Assembly (NCBI RefSeq): GCF_007859935.1
Contig: NZ_SJPO01000003.1
Span: 1 to 64,000, forward strand
Origin: Posidoniimonas polymericola
GTDB lineage: Bacteria; Planctomycetota; Planctomycetia; Pirellulales; Lacipirellulaceae
Direction: 5' to 3'
DNA: 64,000 nucleotides
Below are positions 16,360 through 26,289 of the stretch, one piece after another. The stretch's first letter is position 1. Each line of letters begins with the position of its first letter. The notes beneath the pieces are model-generated. The model saw nothing but the letters and a program-made list of their open reading frames with translations, was not told the origin of the DNA and searched no databases. Position numbers and translations under genes: made by a program.

Positions 16360-16976
16360 TAGTTCTCCTCAGGTAGATAAGTGCGTCAATGTTGTCGACA
16401 GCGAAGCGTTGCCGCGACGCGAAGCAAAGAAATAGAAGCAGTCAGTAGAGCGTTGGTGGAATGCCGGCCGCGCAGACAATCCCCGCCGCAATTAGCTCAT
16501 GAGCGACCCTCCCGTCACTGCAGATGGCTCCAGGTCGTACATCGGGTGAAAAGCGAACGAGACGAATGCCGCACCGCAGTCGCGAGATAAGGTCTGGATC
16601 AATCGATCCGGTCGTAGCGCCACGGTCTTACCCCCTTATACTAACAACCGTCTGCGAAAAATTGCGATTACCGATCGCCTTTTTTTCAGACGTTCGAGGT
16701 CTCCAAATCCTGCGGTATTAAGGACTTCCGTTGCATTCAGGGGCCGTTTGAGGGGCATCGCCCGCAGTCGTCTTACAGGAACCCAACGCTAAGGCATGCG
16801 GTGGAGCGCATCGGGAAGGCCCTACTCCTCGCATCGCGGGCGAGCGGCTTAATCTCGCCCCCACGCGACCGGACTCCCAGGCACATGCTACGGCCCTTCA
16901 GGGGACAGGGTGATGGCGGGCTGTGGGGGTAGTAGGCCGAGCGGGCCGGGTGGGCTGGCGGCTGGTAAGGGCTGGT
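16360..16976. other. 617-base intergenic region
   Basis: No convincing gene. It is less GC-rich than its surroundings in the middle part. It holds the terminator-like hairpin at 16650-16691 and, on the minus strand, a TATAAG that could be a -10 element, although no good -35 is visible. It should contain the promoter of the 350-residue PEP-CTERM gene. Confidence 0.5.
16650..16691. terminator. Bidirectional terminator-like hairpin
   Basis: Nested pairing: GTCTG/CAGAC outside, an A-run (16657-16661) opposite a T-run (16680-16686), and GCGAT/ATCGC inside with a 5-base loop. On either strand the stem is followed by a U-rich tract. On the minus strand it lies about 290 bases after the stop of the PL1 gene at 16977. 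Confidence 0.55.
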
Positions 16977-19133
16977 TCAGCCGGCCAGCCCGTTCAGGTA
17001 GTCTTCGAGGTTGGTGTAGCCATCACCGTTGGGATCGGCGGCCGCGTCGGCCGGGTCGTTAGGATCGAGGTCGTGCTCGAGTTCCCAGGCGTTGGGCAGT
17101 CCGTCGGCGTCGGTGTCCCAGTCGGCGGGGCGGTGCTCCTCGGGGTAGTCTTCCCAACCGCCGACATCGTCCTGCGCGTCGGGCAGGCCGGGCATGCCGC
17201 TGCGGCTCCCCTGGTAGGTGGTTGTGCCGTCACGGGTCTCGCGGAGCACGCGTTTGTCGTGCTCGTCCAGGCAGGGGACGTTGCAGCCGACATCGGCCAG
17301 CACATCGAGGTACGCGTCTTCGGCCGACTCGGTCTGAACGTACGACGGGAAGAACGGCTTGTCGTAGACAAATTCCGAGAGCGGTTCGTCGCGCGGCCCG
17401 ACAACCCCTGCCAGCGGAGGCTCGGGGCCATAGCGGCCCTCCATCACGTTCCCCTCGACAAAGTAGTCCTGCGGACCGAAGGCGTGATTCCGCTCGGGCT
17501 TGAGCACGTGGAACACGGTGGTCGCGGGGCCCGGCTTGTAGTAGTTGGCCACAAACTGCACCTGCTTGGCGCCGCCGTCGGTCGTGCGGTAGCCCCAGTT
17601 GTAGACCACGTTGTTGCGGATATCCAACCGGCCGGCGTGGATATCGGCCTGGTCCAGGCCGCCGGCCAGGCTCCAGTTGCGGCCCGCGCAATGGGCCAGC
17701 AGGTTGTGGTGGAAGCTGCCGATGTCGCCGCTGATGCTGGCGGCGAACCCGTGCTGCTTGCCGTCCTGGTATTTGCGGTGGCCGGCGATGTTGAGCGCCT
17801 CGCTGATCAGGGTCCGCTGCAGCGTGATGTTCTTCGCGCCGCGCGAGCTGAACGACTCGTCCTGCGTCCAGCTGATCGAGCAGTGGTCGACGATCGAGTG
17901 GTCACTGCTGGCCATGCCCATGCCGTCGAGGGTCTCGCCGGAGGTATTGCCGGGCCGGACGCGGAGGTAGCGGACGATATTGTCGTGGGCGCCCATCATG
18001 CCGAGGTTGAAGTTCGAGATGCAGATCCCCTTGCCCGGCGCCGTCTGGCCGGCGATGGTCAGGTAGTTGTCGCGGATCACGAGGCGGTCCTTGAGGTCGA
18101 TCCGCCCGCTGACGTCGAACACGATCGTGCGTGGGCCGTCGGCTTCGATCGCCGCCCGCAGGCTCCCCGGCCCGCCGTCGGACAGCGTGGTGACCTTGAT
18201 GACTCGTCCGCCACGGCCGCCGCGGGCGAACCGTCCGTAGCCCTCGGCGCCCGGAAACGCCAGGTGGCGGACGCGGAACGACCAGACGTCGCCCACGGTG
18301 GTGTTTCCGTCGGCGTCGACCGCGTCGACCCGCCAGCAGTAGTGCCGCAGGCTGTCGCTCGGGTCGACTTCCATCACCTGTTTGCTGGAAGTCGTTTCCG
18401 CGGGCTCGGCGCTACCCAGGCCTGCGCTTGCTTCCTCGAGGTCTTTGCCGGCAGCCAATCGCACCAGGTACCGCGCCGCTGATCCGCCGCGAGGCGCCTT
18501 CCAAGACAGTCGCACCTGGCCGCTGTCGCCGTCGGCGTGCTCGACGAAGTTGGCGGGCGTCGGCGTGGACGCCTGGACGCGGGGGTCGCCGGCGTCGAGT
18601 TCGAGGGCGTTGAGCACCACACGACCGTCGGCCGCTTCAAGGGCGACGCTGACCGGCTCGCCCGCGACGGCGTCGAACGTCACGTAGCCGGTGGCGACCT
18701 CCTCATTGGTCTGCGCGTTCGTGCTGGGCGTCAGCTCCACGCGGGCGCCAGCTGCGGTGAGGTTCACCTGGCCCACAGGCTGCTTACCCGGTTGGTTGTG
18801 GTAGGTGGCGAGCGAGTGCGGCCCAGCCGGCAGGCCCTCGAGAACGATCTCGACCGCGCCGTCGGACTCGACGCCGTCGGCGCCGATAGTGGCGCCGGTC
18901 GCCAGGCTCGCCTTCTGCAAGAACCCCCGCACGTTTCCCCGCAGCGTGATCGTGACGCCGTCGAACGCTTGGCTGGCTTCGTTGGTCTCCTTGATTTCCC
19001 ACTCGTGCCAGCCGAGGGTCTCGGCGTCGCGGCGGCCGCTGGCGGCGCTCAGGTCGACGCGAAGAGACGTGGCGGCGTCCGCCACGGCGGCGGTTAGCAG
19101 CAGGGTGGCAACTATCTGGAGTCGGTCGTGCAT
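16977..19133 (-). CDS. Multidomain secreted pectate lyase-like protein (PL1 type)
   Basis: 718 residues. Signal peptide (IVATLLLTAAVADAATSL). An N-terminal beta-sandwich of about 150 residues, possibly carbohydrate-binding (GWHEWEIKETNEASQAFDGV, then LPAGPHSLATYHNQPG). A fibronectin-III-like linker (VRLSWKAPRGGSAARYLVRL, then HYCWRVDAVDADGNT). Then a right-handed beta-helix lyase (HLAFPGAEGYGRFARGGRGG, GPGSLRAAIEADGPRTIVFD, DHSIVDHCSISWTQDESF, SFHHNLLAHCAGRN). The C-terminus has an acidic repeat (DTDADGLPNAWELEHDLDPN). It should cut pectin outside the cytoplasm. The ATG at 19133 is chosen because it opens the signal peptide; the frame extends upstream only as a shadow of the GH2 gene. The GH2 stop lies 38 bases upstream, so the two are probably co-transcribed. 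Confidence 0.82.
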   Translation of the reverse strand: MHDRLQIVATLLLTAAVADAATSLRVDLSAASGRRDAETLGWHEWEIKETNEASQAFDGVTITLRGNVRGFLQKASLATGATIGADGVESDGAVEIVLEGLPAGPHSLATYHNQPGKQPVGQVNLTAAGARVELTPSTNAQTNEEVATGYVTFDAVAGEPVSVALEAADGRVVLNALELDAGDPRVQASTPTPANFVEHADGDSGQVRLSWKAPRGGSAARYLVRLAAGKDLEEASAGLGSAEPAETTSSKQVMEVDPSDSLRHYCWRVDAVDADGNTTVGDVWSFRVRHLAFPGAEGYGRFARGGRGGRVIKVTTLSDGGPGSLRAAIEADGPRTIVFDVSGRIDLKDRLVIRDNYLTIAGQTAPGKGICISNFNLGMMGAHDNIVRYLRVRPGNTSGETLDGMGMASSDHSIVDHCSISWTQDESFSSRGAKNITLQRTLISEALNIAGHRKYQDGKQHGFAASISGDIGSFHHNLLAHCAGRNWSLAGGLDQADIHAGRLDIRNNVVYNWGYRTTDGGAKQVQFVANYYKPGPATTVFHVLKPERNHAFGPQDYFVEGNVMEGRYGPEPPLAGVVGPRDEPLSEFVYDKPFFPSYVQTESAEDAYLDVLADVGCNVPCLDEHDKRVLRETRDGTTTYQGSRSGMPGLPDAQDDVGGWEDYPEEHRPADWDTDADGLPNAWELEHDLDPNDPADAAADPNGDGYTNLEDYLNGLAG

Positions 19134-19171
19134 GGATGTCTTGGGGGGCTGAGCCGCAGCTTGGCCGAAGC

Positions 19172-21619
19172 CTACTGCGCGGCGTTGAGAGTAAGGCTGG
19201 CGGGTTCGAGGCCCTCGGCCTGGGCGGTGAGCGTGACCTCGCCGGGCGATTCGCCACCGCGGAGCACGACCAGCGCCCGGCCGTGGTGCGCGCGGCGCTG
19301 GCTGGTGTTGTAGGTCTCGTTGGAGAGCAGGTTGCCGCTGCCGACGCCAATAATCTCGGCCGGGCCTGACAGCGTGTAGGTGACCTGGTGCTCGGCGTTG
19401 GGGCGGAGCCGACCGGCGGCGTCCTGGATTTCGACCTCGATGAAGCACAGGTCTTGGCTGTTGGCGTCGAGGTAGCTTTCTTCGGAGGAGAGCGTGATCT
19501 GCTGGGCGGGGCCGGCGGTCTTGAGTGTGCTCCGCTCCTGCTCTCGACCGTGTTCGTCGAGTGCAACCGCGGTCAGCTCGCCCGCCGCGTACGGCACGCT
19601 CAGCGACCCGACATACCCGCGCTCGGGTCCGGTCGCAACCTCGCCGACCTTCCGGCCATTCAGTTCGATCCGCACCGTCGGCCAGCGGCTGGCAACCTGC
19701 ACCGTCAGTCGCTCGCCCTCGTGACCAGGCCAGGTCCAGCTGAATCGCAGCGGTTCGGTCGACCACAGGGTCTGCTGCCACTGCCCGTTATCGGGGGCGG
19801 GTTCGACGACGGCCACGGCCAGTCGCTCGCCGCGGCCCCAGGCGATATTGCGGAAGTAGGAGATCGGCTTGCGGTACCCGGTGATGTCGATGTCGCCGCA
19901 CAGGGCGCCGTGGCAAGGGAAGTGCACGCCCTCCCAGTGGGGCAGCGCCACGGCGCCGGGGGGGAACGCCAAGCCGATGCCGGCCTCGCCGAGGTAGTCG
20001 ATCCCGGACCAGACAAAGTCGCCGATCGCGTAGGGGCGGCCCGCGGCCGCGTCGTGGCTGTAGGCGAGGTCCTTGGGGTAAGACTCGCTGGTGTAGACCA
20101 CCCGGTCCGGCACGCGGCGGTGGTCGTCGTCGTAGCGGGGCTGCTCGTAGTTGTACCCCACGGCGTCGAGCTCGGCGAATAACGCGTCGAGCCTGCGCCA
20201 GTTGTCCTCGCCGATCCCGTTGACGCCAGCCGTGACCGGGCGGGTGGGGTCAAGTTTGTGCGCCAAGCTTGCCATCTCCTTGGCGATCGCCGGGGCGTGG
20301 TCGTCGCCGCGCTCGTACATCTCATTGCCGATGCTCCACATGATCACCGCCGGGTGGTTTTGGTCACGGCGGATCATCGCGGCCAGCTCACGGCGCCAGT
20401 CCTGCTTGAAGTGCTCGTGGAAGTCGTGCTCGACCTTGGCGGCGGCCCAGCAGTCGAACGCCTCGTCGATGACCAGCAGGCCCAGGCGGTCGCAGGCCGT
20501 CAGGAACGCGGTCGAGGGCGGGTTGTGCGAGGTCCGCACCGCGTTGAAGCCGGCGTCTGCCAGGGCCTGCGCCCGACGCTCCTCGGCCTCGTCGTAGGCG
20601 GCCGCGCCTAGGCAGCCGTTGTCGTGGTGCACATTGCCGCCGTAGAGGACCACCGGCTCGCCGTTGATCAGCAGCCCACGCTCGGCGTCGACCGTCACGG
20701 TCCGCATGCCGAACGAGACGGCGTGCTCGTCCTCAGGACCGAATTCTGGGTCGGCCTGTTCGGGCTCAATCGCCCACAGCGCGGTGTACATCGCCGGGTC
20801 CGCGGGGCCCCAGGCTTGAACGTCCATCACGCGGAGCGAGTGCGCAACCGTTTGCGATCCGTCGGCGGGAACACGGACCGGCTGGGTCGCGGCCGCGACC
20901 ACCTCGCCCGACGCGGCGATGATTTCTAGCCGCAGGCGGCCCACGAACTCGTGGGGCGTCGCGTTGACGACTTCTGCCTCGGCCGAGAGGTTGCAGGTCG
21001 TCGCGCCGAGCTTGTCGACCCGCACCACGCAGCTGTCGGGCGTGATCGAGCGGAGCGGCCGGCGCTCGAGCCAGACATGCCGGTAGATGCCCGATCCGCT
21101 GTACCAGCGGCTGTTTGGCTGGGCCGAGTTGTCGACGCGGACCGCCAGCACGTGGGGGCCCGGCGACCGCAGCTGCTCGGTCACCTCGAACTGAAACGGG
21201 GTGTAGCCGTAGGCGTGCCTGCCGGGTTGCCCATCGGGGCGCCCGTTGTTGAGGCGACGACCATCCAACCAGACCTCGGCGTTGCGGTACACGCCCTCGA
21301 ACACCAGCCAGCACCGCTCGCCGGGCGAGGCCGCGACCTCGAGTTCACGCCGGTACCAGCCGACCCCGGTCGGGAAGAAGCCGCCCCCGCCGGCGCTCGG
21401 CTCGTCGGCAGAACGCGGCAGGCCAATGCTCCAGTCGTGGGGCAGCCGCACGCCGGACCATTCGCTGCTGTCGAACTCGGGTCGCTGGGCGCCCTCGGCA
21501 TCGCCGAGGTGGAAGAGCCAGTTGTCGGACAGACGCTCGCGCTCGGCGCCGCTGGCGGCGGCGCAGCAGGCCGCCAGGAGAATTGCTGTGAAGCGAGAGA
21601 TCGTCGTCATCCAGCTCAT
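19172..21619 (-). CDS. GH2 beta-galactosidase-like enzyme
   Basis: About 815 residues. Signal peptide (TAILLAACCAAASGA), then sugar-binding jelly-roll (WLFHLGDAEGAQRPEFDSSE, VRLPHDWSIGLPRSADEPSA), immunoglobulin-like domain and TIM barrel. The acid/base Glu is in MWSIGNEMYE near residue 430 and the probable nucleophile Glu is in VVYTSESYP near residue 511. The C-terminal domains (VGVGSGNLLSNETYN) match the DUF4982/GH2 C-terminal type common in gut and marine degraders. Substrates may be beta-galactan or other beta-linked pectin side chains. Starts at 21619 and 21610 are both plausible; both precede the signal peptide. First gene of the minus-strand run, divergent from the GH106 gene with a 159-base shared promoter region. 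Confidence 0.84.
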   Translation of the reverse strand: MSWMTTISRFTAILLAACCAAASGAERERLSDNWLFHLGDAEGAQRPEFDSSEWSGVRLPHDWSIGLPRSADEPSAGGGGFFPTGVGWYRRELEVAASPGERCWLVFEGVYRNAEVWLDGRRLNNGRPDGQPGRHAYGYTPFQFEVTEQLRSPGPHVLAVRVDNSAQPNSRWYSGSGIYRHVWLERRPLRSITPDSCVVRVDKLGATTCNLSAEAEVVNATPHEFVGRLRLEIIAASGEVVAAATQPVRVPADGSQTVAHSLRVMDVQAWGPADPAMYTALWAIEPEQADPEFGPEDEHAVSFGMRTVTVDAERGLLINGEPVVLYGGNVHHDNGCLGAAAYDEAEERRAQALADAGFNAVRTSHNPPSTAFLTACDRLGLLVIDEAFDCWAAAKVEHDFHEHFKQDWRRELAAMIRRDQNHPAVIMWSIGNEMYERGDDHAPAIAKEMASLAHKLDPTRPVTAGVNGIGEDNWRRLDALFAELDAVGYNYEQPRYDDDHRRVPDRVVYTSESYPKDLAYSHDAAAGRPYAIGDFVWSGIDYLGEAGIGLAFPPGAVALPHWEGVHFPCHGALCGDIDITGYRKPISYFRNIAWGRGERLAVAVVEPAPDNGQWQQTLWSTEPLRFSWTWPGHEGERLTVQVASRWPTVRIELNGRKVGEVATGPERGYVGSLSVPYAAGELTAVALDEHGREQERSTLKTAGPAQQITLSSEESYLDANSQDLCFIEVEIQDAAGRLRPNAEHQVTYTLSGPAEIIGVGSGNLLSNETYNTSQRRAHHGRALVVLRGGESPGEVTLTAQAEGLEPASLTLNAAQ

Positions 21620-21778
21620 TGAAACCGCCGAGCGAACGCCGGACAATCAAGCCTGACGGAAAACAAGGCCCGAATCGAGCGGCCCCGTCGTGGAAAACCG
21701 GGGACCTCTGCCGCTAGCATAAGTAGAGGCCCCTCAACTACTTCCGTCCAGCCAAGTCACCCCGCAGCCAGGCCCGAC
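21620..21778. promoter_or_regulatory. Divergent promoter region between GH2 and GH106 operons
   Basis: 159 bases between two outward-facing enzyme operons, so both promoters and any shared operator should be here. It contains an imperfect inverted repeat (GGGGACCTC near 21700 and GAGGCCCC near 21726) around TAGCATAAG, a possible -10 for the plus-strand operon. No regulator gene lies in the neighbourhood. Confidence 0.45.
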
Positions 21779-24700
21779 TTGTACCCATTCTCGCGCGTCA
21801 CCCGAACCGTGCTCACCCTGGCTGGGCTGCTCGTTGCGCTGATCTGCCCGCCGGCCCAGGCAGAGATCGCCGATTTGCGCCGGGCGTTCGACACTCCCGC
21901 CGCCGACGCCAAGCCGTGGGTCTTCTGGTACTGGCTCGATGCGGCCGTGTCGGCCGAGGGCATCACCGCGGACCTCGAAGCGATGCAGGCGGCCGGCATC
22001 GGCGGCGCGTACCTGATGCCGATCTACGGGCCGCAGGAGCCGCCGCTGATCACGCCGCCCGCAACACAGCTCTCCCCCGAGTGGTGGGAGCTGGTCCGGC
22101 ACGCGGCGAGCGAGGCCGACCGGCTCGAGCTACGCCTGGCGATGCACCTGAGCGACGGCTTCGCCCTGGCCGGCGGGCCGTGGATCACCCCCGAGCAGTC
22201 GATGCAGCAGGTAGTCTGGTCTCGGGCGTCGGCTGTAGGCGGCCAAGCAGTTGAGCTCGAGCTGCCGCGGCCGCTGGCGCGCGAGGGCTACTACCAAGAG
22301 ATCGCCGTGCTGGCCTTCCCCACTCCACAGGGCGAGGGAGTCTCGACGGCGAACGTGCCGGTCACGGTGACCACCAACGCCGAAGGCCAGCAGGCGCAGC
22401 AGCTGGTCGTGGCGGGCAACAGCGAGCGGCTCCGCTCCGCCGAGCCGTGCGTGATCGACTTCGCGTTCGAGGCGCCGTTCACCTGCCGGTCGGTCACAAT
22501 CCGCCCGGACGGCGGCAACTACCAGTGCCAGCGGCTGCGGCTCGAGGTCAGCGACGATGGCCATGCGTACCGTGTGGTCAGCCGGCTTGCCCCGCCGCGT
22601 CACGGCTGGCAGGACGAGGGCCGGCCGGTGACGCACGCCGTGCCGGAGGTCACCTCCCGCTACTTCCGGCTCGCCTTCGACCCGGCCGGCTCGGAGCCGG
22701 GCGCCGAGGAACTCGACTCCGCCAAGTGGAGCCCGGTGCTGAAGGTGCAGGGGATCGAGCTGTCGGGCGCTGCTCGCGTCCACCAGTACCGCGGCAAGTC
22801 GGGCGCGGTGTGGCGGATCTCGCCGCCGACGCGCGAACGCTACCCCGCGTCCGCCCGCGTGGCAAGCGCCTCGATTCTTGATCTCAGCGACCAGCTCGGC
22901 CCCGACAACATGCTCCGCTGGGACGCGCCGCCGGGCGAGTGGACCGTGCTCCGCTTCGGCCACACGTCGACCGGCAAGCAGAACGCCACCGGCGGCGGTG
23001 GCCGCGGCCTAGAGTGCGACAAGCTCAACCCGGCGGCCGTCCGGCTGCAGTACCAGAGCTGGTTTGGCGCCGCACGAGAAAAGCTCGGCGGCCCGCTCGC
23101 CGATCGCGTGCTGACCCGGCTGCACGTCGACAGCTGGGAGTGCGGCAGCCAGAACTGGACCGAGTCGCTCCCCGAAGAGTTCATCAAGCGCGGCGGCTAC
23201 GCCGCGCGCCGGTGGCTGCCAACGCTCGCCGGCTACATTATTGACTCTCCCGATGCTTCCGAGCGTTTCCTCTATGACTTCCGCCGGACCCTGACCGACC
23301 AACTCGACGACGCGTTCTTTGGAACGCTCGAGCAGCTCGCCAGTGAGGCCGGCGTCGAGTTCACGGCCGAGTGCACCGCGCCGACCATGCTCGGCGACGG
23401 GCTGCGGCACTTCCAGCACGTCGACATTCCGATGGGCGAGTTCTGGCGTGACAGCCCAACCCACGACAAGCCAACCGACATCCGCGACGCCATCTCCGCG
23501 GGGCACATCTACGGGAAGCGGGTCATCGGGGCCGAGGCCTTTACCCAGCTCCGCATCCGCTGGGACGAGACGCCCGCCCTGCTCAAGCCGCAGGCCGACC
23601 GCCACTTCTGCCTCGGCGTGAACCAGCTGGTGTACCACGTCTGGATGCACAACCCGTGGCTCGACCGCCAGCCCGGCGTCACGCTCAATGGCATCGGCGC
23701 CTATCTGCAGCGCGACCAGGCCTGGCAGCCGATGGCGCCCGCCTGGATCGGCTACTGCCGGCGGCTGCAGTCGGTCCTGCGGCAGGGCGACCCGGTGGTG
23801 GACATCGCTGTGTTCACCGGCGAGGAGCTGCCGAGCCGCAGCGTGCTGCCCGAGCAGCTCGCGTCGACGCTGGCTGGATTGTTCGGCGCCGAGCAGCTCG
23901 CCCGTGAGCAGCAGCGACTGGCCAACGAGGGAACGCCGACCCGGGAAGTTCCCGAGGGGGTCAGGCACTCCGCCAATATTTCCGACCCGGCCGCCTGGTC
24001 CAACCCGCTGCAGGGCTACCAGTACGACTCGCTCAATCGCGACGCGCTGCTGCGGTTGGCGGCCGTGCAGGACGGGCGGATCGTTCTGCAGGGGGGCGCT
24101 AGCTACGCGCTGCTGGTGATCCCCGCGCCGCGGCCGTCGGCGCCGGGTGGGATGACGGTCGAGGTCGCCGAGAAGCTGCTCGAGATCGCCGAGGCGGGCG
24201 GGCGGGTGCTGCTGGCGGAGTTCCCCAGCCGCACGCTCGGCCGGCACGAGGACAGCGAGTACGACGTCCAGGTCGGACGGCTGGTGGCGCGGCTGGTTCG
24301 CAGCCCCAACGTAACGGTCGGCGCTTGGCGGGAGCCGCACCTCGCGTCGATCGGCGTCGCGCCCGACTTTCAGGTTTCTCAGCCGTCTGGCGAACCGGTC
24401 ACCGAGCTCGCGTGGACCCACCGCCGTGGCCCTGGCTGGGACGCCTACCTGATCGCCAACCAACAGGACGCGCCGCGCGAGTTGGTGTTCAAGCCCCGTG
24501 TGCCGATCGAGCACGCCGAGGCGTGGGACCCGGTCACCGGTCGACGAGAGCCGCTGCCGGCCAGCGGCGCGGGCGCGCCGCTCCGCTTGTCGCCCTGGCA
24601 GTCTTTGCTGGTGGTGCTGACCGACGAGGACGAAACCCCCCCGCCTATTTTCGGCCGCCCCGAGATCAACGAGCTCGACGCAATCTGGCGGGTTGGCTTC

Positions 24701-25150
24701 GACAGCATCGTGGGGTCTCCGCCGGCGACCATGACGCTCACCAGGCTGCAGGACCTGACCCGCCTGCCGAACCCGGCGGCCCAGCAGTTTGTCGGCTCCG
24801 CCCGCTACACAACCAGCATGGTCGCCCAGCCGCAGCAGGCCGCCGGCCGGGCGTGGATCGATCTGGGCGAGGTCGCCGGCATGGCGCGGGTGATCGTCAA
24901 CGGGCAAGCGTGCGGCGTCGCCTGGACGCCGCCCTACCGCGTCGAGGTGACCGACGCGCTGCGGCCCGGTCGGAACCAGCTCGAGGTTGAGGTTGCCGGC
25001 GTGTGGCGCAACCGGATGGTTGCCGACCAGCAACTGCCCGCAGACCAACGCCTGACCTGGACCAACGCCCGACCGCTGCCCGAGTCGGCCGGTCCGGTTC
25101 CGTTTGGGCTGCTGGGGCCGGTGCGGCTAGAAACAACAAAACCCCAATAA
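21779..25150 (+). CDS. GH106-type alpha-L-rhamnosidase
   Basis: 1123 residues. Signal peptide (VLTLAGLLVALICPPAQA), then a GH106-type catalytic region opening with AKPWVFWYWLDAAVSAEGIT and GIGGAYLMPIYGPQEPP, later HVDSWECGSQNW, FTAECTAPTMLGDG and ITVIGAEAFTQ-like residues (VIGAEAFTQLRIRW). It ends with a GH2-like beta-sandwich (GRAWIDLGEVAGMARVIVNG). GH106 enzymes remove alpha-L-rhamnose, including from rhamnogalacturonans, with two essential glutamates and a calcium. The only in-frame start before the signal peptide is TTG at 21779; the next candidate, GTG at 21809, would remove the positive n-region. First gene of a tightly packed plus-strand operon, with a 14-base gap to the next gene. Confidence 0.82.
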   Translation: MYPFSRVTRTVLTLAGLLVALICPPAQAEIADLRRAFDTPAADAKPWVFWYWLDAAVSAEGITADLEAMQAAGIGGAYLMPIYGPQEPPLITPPATQLSPEWWELVRHAASEADRLELRLAMHLSDGFALAGGPWITPEQSMQQVVWSRASAVGGQAVELELPRPLAREGYYQEIAVLAFPTPQGEGVSTANVPVTVTTNAEGQQAQQLVVAGNSERLRSAEPCVIDFAFEAPFTCRSVTIRPDGGNYQCQRLRLEVSDDGHAYRVVSRLAPPRHGWQDEGRPVTHAVPEVTSRYFRLAFDPAGSEPGAEELDSAKWSPVLKVQGIELSGAARVHQYRGKSGAVWRISPPTRERYPASARVASASILDLSDQLGPDNMLRWDAPPGEWTVLRFGHTSTGKQNATGGGGRGLECDKLNPAAVRLQYQSWFGAAREKLGGPLADRVLTRLHVDSWECGSQNWTESLPEEFIKRGGYAARRWLPTLAGYIIDSPDASERFLYDFRRTLTDQLDDAFFGTLEQLASEAGVEFTAECTAPTMLGDGLRHFQHVDIPMGEFWRDSPTHDKPTDIRDAISAGHIYGKRVIGAEAFTQLRIRWDETPALLKPQADRHFCLGVNQLVYHVWMHNPWLDRQPGVTLNGIGAYLQRDQAWQPMAPAWIGYCRRLQSVLRQGDPVVDIAVFTGEELPSRSVLPEQLASTLAGLFGAEQLAREQQRLANEGTPTREVPEGVRHSANISDPAAWSNPLQGYQYDSLNRDALLRLAAVQDGRIVLQGGASYALLVIPAPRPSAPGGMTVEVAEKLLEIAEAGGRVLLAEFPSRTLGRHEDSEYDVQVGRLVARLVRSPNVTVGAWREPHLASIGVAPDFQVSQPSGEPVTELAWTHRRGPGWDAYLIANQQDAPRELVFKPRVPIEHAEAWDPVTGRREPLPASGAGAPLRLSPWQSLLVVLTDEDETPPPIFGRPEINELDAIWRVGFDSIVGSPPATMTLTRLQDLTRLPNPAAQQFVGSARYTTSMVAQPQQAAGRAWIDLGEVAGMARVIVNGQACGVAWTPPYRVEVTDALRPGRNQLEVEVAGVWRNRMVADQQLPADQRLTWTNARPLPESAGPVPFGLLGPVRLETTKPQ

Positions 25151-25164
25151 GGGCAATTCACCCG

Positions 25165-26289
25165 ATGAACGCACGCAACGCGAACCTGCTGCTGGCGCTA
25201 GTGATTGGCATGGCCGCCCCCCAGGCGGATGCCGACAGCCCCAGCCCCGCCGCAGTTGACGCCATCGTGGACGCCACCGTGGTCACCGCCGTGGTCACCG
25301 CCGTGGACGACGCGGTCATGCAGCAGACCTTCGACGAACTGCAAACCCCCTACAAGTACGGCACGCTGCTGACCCCCGACGAGGGGGAGTACTTCGACTG
25401 CCCCAACGTGTTCCGGCACGACGGCGTGTGGTACATGATGTACGTCAAGATCCGCGACCTCGTGGGCTACGAGACCTGCATCGCCCGCAGCGACAACCTG
25501 CTCGACTGGGAGCCGCTCGGCACGATCCTGCCGTTCCAGAAAGAGGGCTGGGACCGCTGGCAGGCCGACGGCAGCATCGCGCTGGTCGACCCGGTCTGGG
25601 GCGGCGGTTCGAAGGTCGGCGCCCACGACGGCCGCTACTGGCTGTCGTACTTCGGCGGTCACAAGCAGGGCTACGAGACCGACCCGCTCGCCATCGGTCT
25701 GGCCTACACCAAGCACCTCGGCTCTGGCGAGCCGTGGAAGCGGCTGGCCGAGAACCCGGTGCTCTCTCCCGACGACGCCGACGCGCGGCCCTTCGAACAG
25801 AAGACGCTCTACAAGAGCCACATCTTCCACGACGAGGCCCAGACGCTCGGCGCCCCGTTCGTCATGTACTACAACGCCAAGCAGCGGGACGCCTGGGTCG
25901 AGCGGATCGGCATCGCGCTGTCCGACGACATGATAAACTGGCGTCGGCACGGCGCCGGGCCGGTGGTCGACAACCACAAGGGGATCACAGGCGACCCTCA
26001 GCTCATACGCATGGGCGACCTGTGGGTGATGGTCTACTTTGGCGCCGGTTGGAAGAAGGGGATCGGCGCGTTCGACACCTTTGCCTGCTCGCGCGACCTG
26101 GTGCACTGGACCAAGTGGGAAGGGCCCAACCTGCTCGAGCCTTCCGAGGACTACGACAAGACCTTCGCCCACAAGCCGTGGATGCTGAAGCACGAGGGCG
26201 TCGTCTACCACTTCTATTGTGCGGTGGGCGGCAAGAAGCGGACGCTCGCCCTGGCGACCTCCCAAGACCTACGCAAGGAACAACCGTGA
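25165..26289 (+). CDS. Five-bladed beta-propeller glycosidase-like protein (GH43/GH130 superfamily)
   Basis: 374 residues. Signal peptide ([16 protein letters not shown]), a short low-complexity stretch ([16 protein letters not shown]), then a five-bladed propeller: [107 protein letters not shown]. The repeated DGxWYMxY and SxDxxxW patterns are diagnostic of this superfamily. Retaining, inverting or phosphorylase mechanism cannot be told from this. Start ATG at 25165. Its stop overlaps the next gene's GTG start (GTGA, 26286-26289), so translation is coupled to the downstream GH95. Confidence 0.72.
   Translation: MNARNANLLLALVIGMAAPQADADSPSPAAVDAIVDATVVTAVVTAVDDAVMQQTFDELQTPYKYGTLLTPDEGEYFDCPNVFRHDGVWYMMYVKIRDLVGYETCIARSDNLLDWEPLGTILPFQKEGWDRWQADGSIALVDPVWGGGSKVGAHDGRYWLSYFGGHKQGYETDPLAIGLAYTKHLGSGEPWKRLAENPVLSPDDADARPFEQKTLYKSHIFHDEAQTLGAPFVMYYNAKQRDAWVERIGIALSDDMINWRRHGAGPVVDNHKGITGDPQLIRMGDLWVMVYFGAGWKKGIGAFDTFACSRDLVHWTKWEGPNLLEPSEDYDKTFAHKPWMLKHEGVVYHFYCAVGGKKRTLALATSQDLRKEQP
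25267..25314 (+). repeat. 12-bp tandem repeat within coding sequence
   Basis: Four 12-base units: GTGGACGCCACC, GTGGTCACCGCC twice in perfect tandem, and GTGGACGACGCG. They encode a VxxA four-residue repeat between the signal peptide and the propeller. The exact central duplication suggests recent slippage. Confidence 0.7.

Noticed and set aside
23009..25048. Minus-strand 679-codon frame opposite the GH106 gene
   Set aside because: Composition typical of an antisense shadow; the plus strand encodes a clear GH106 protein.
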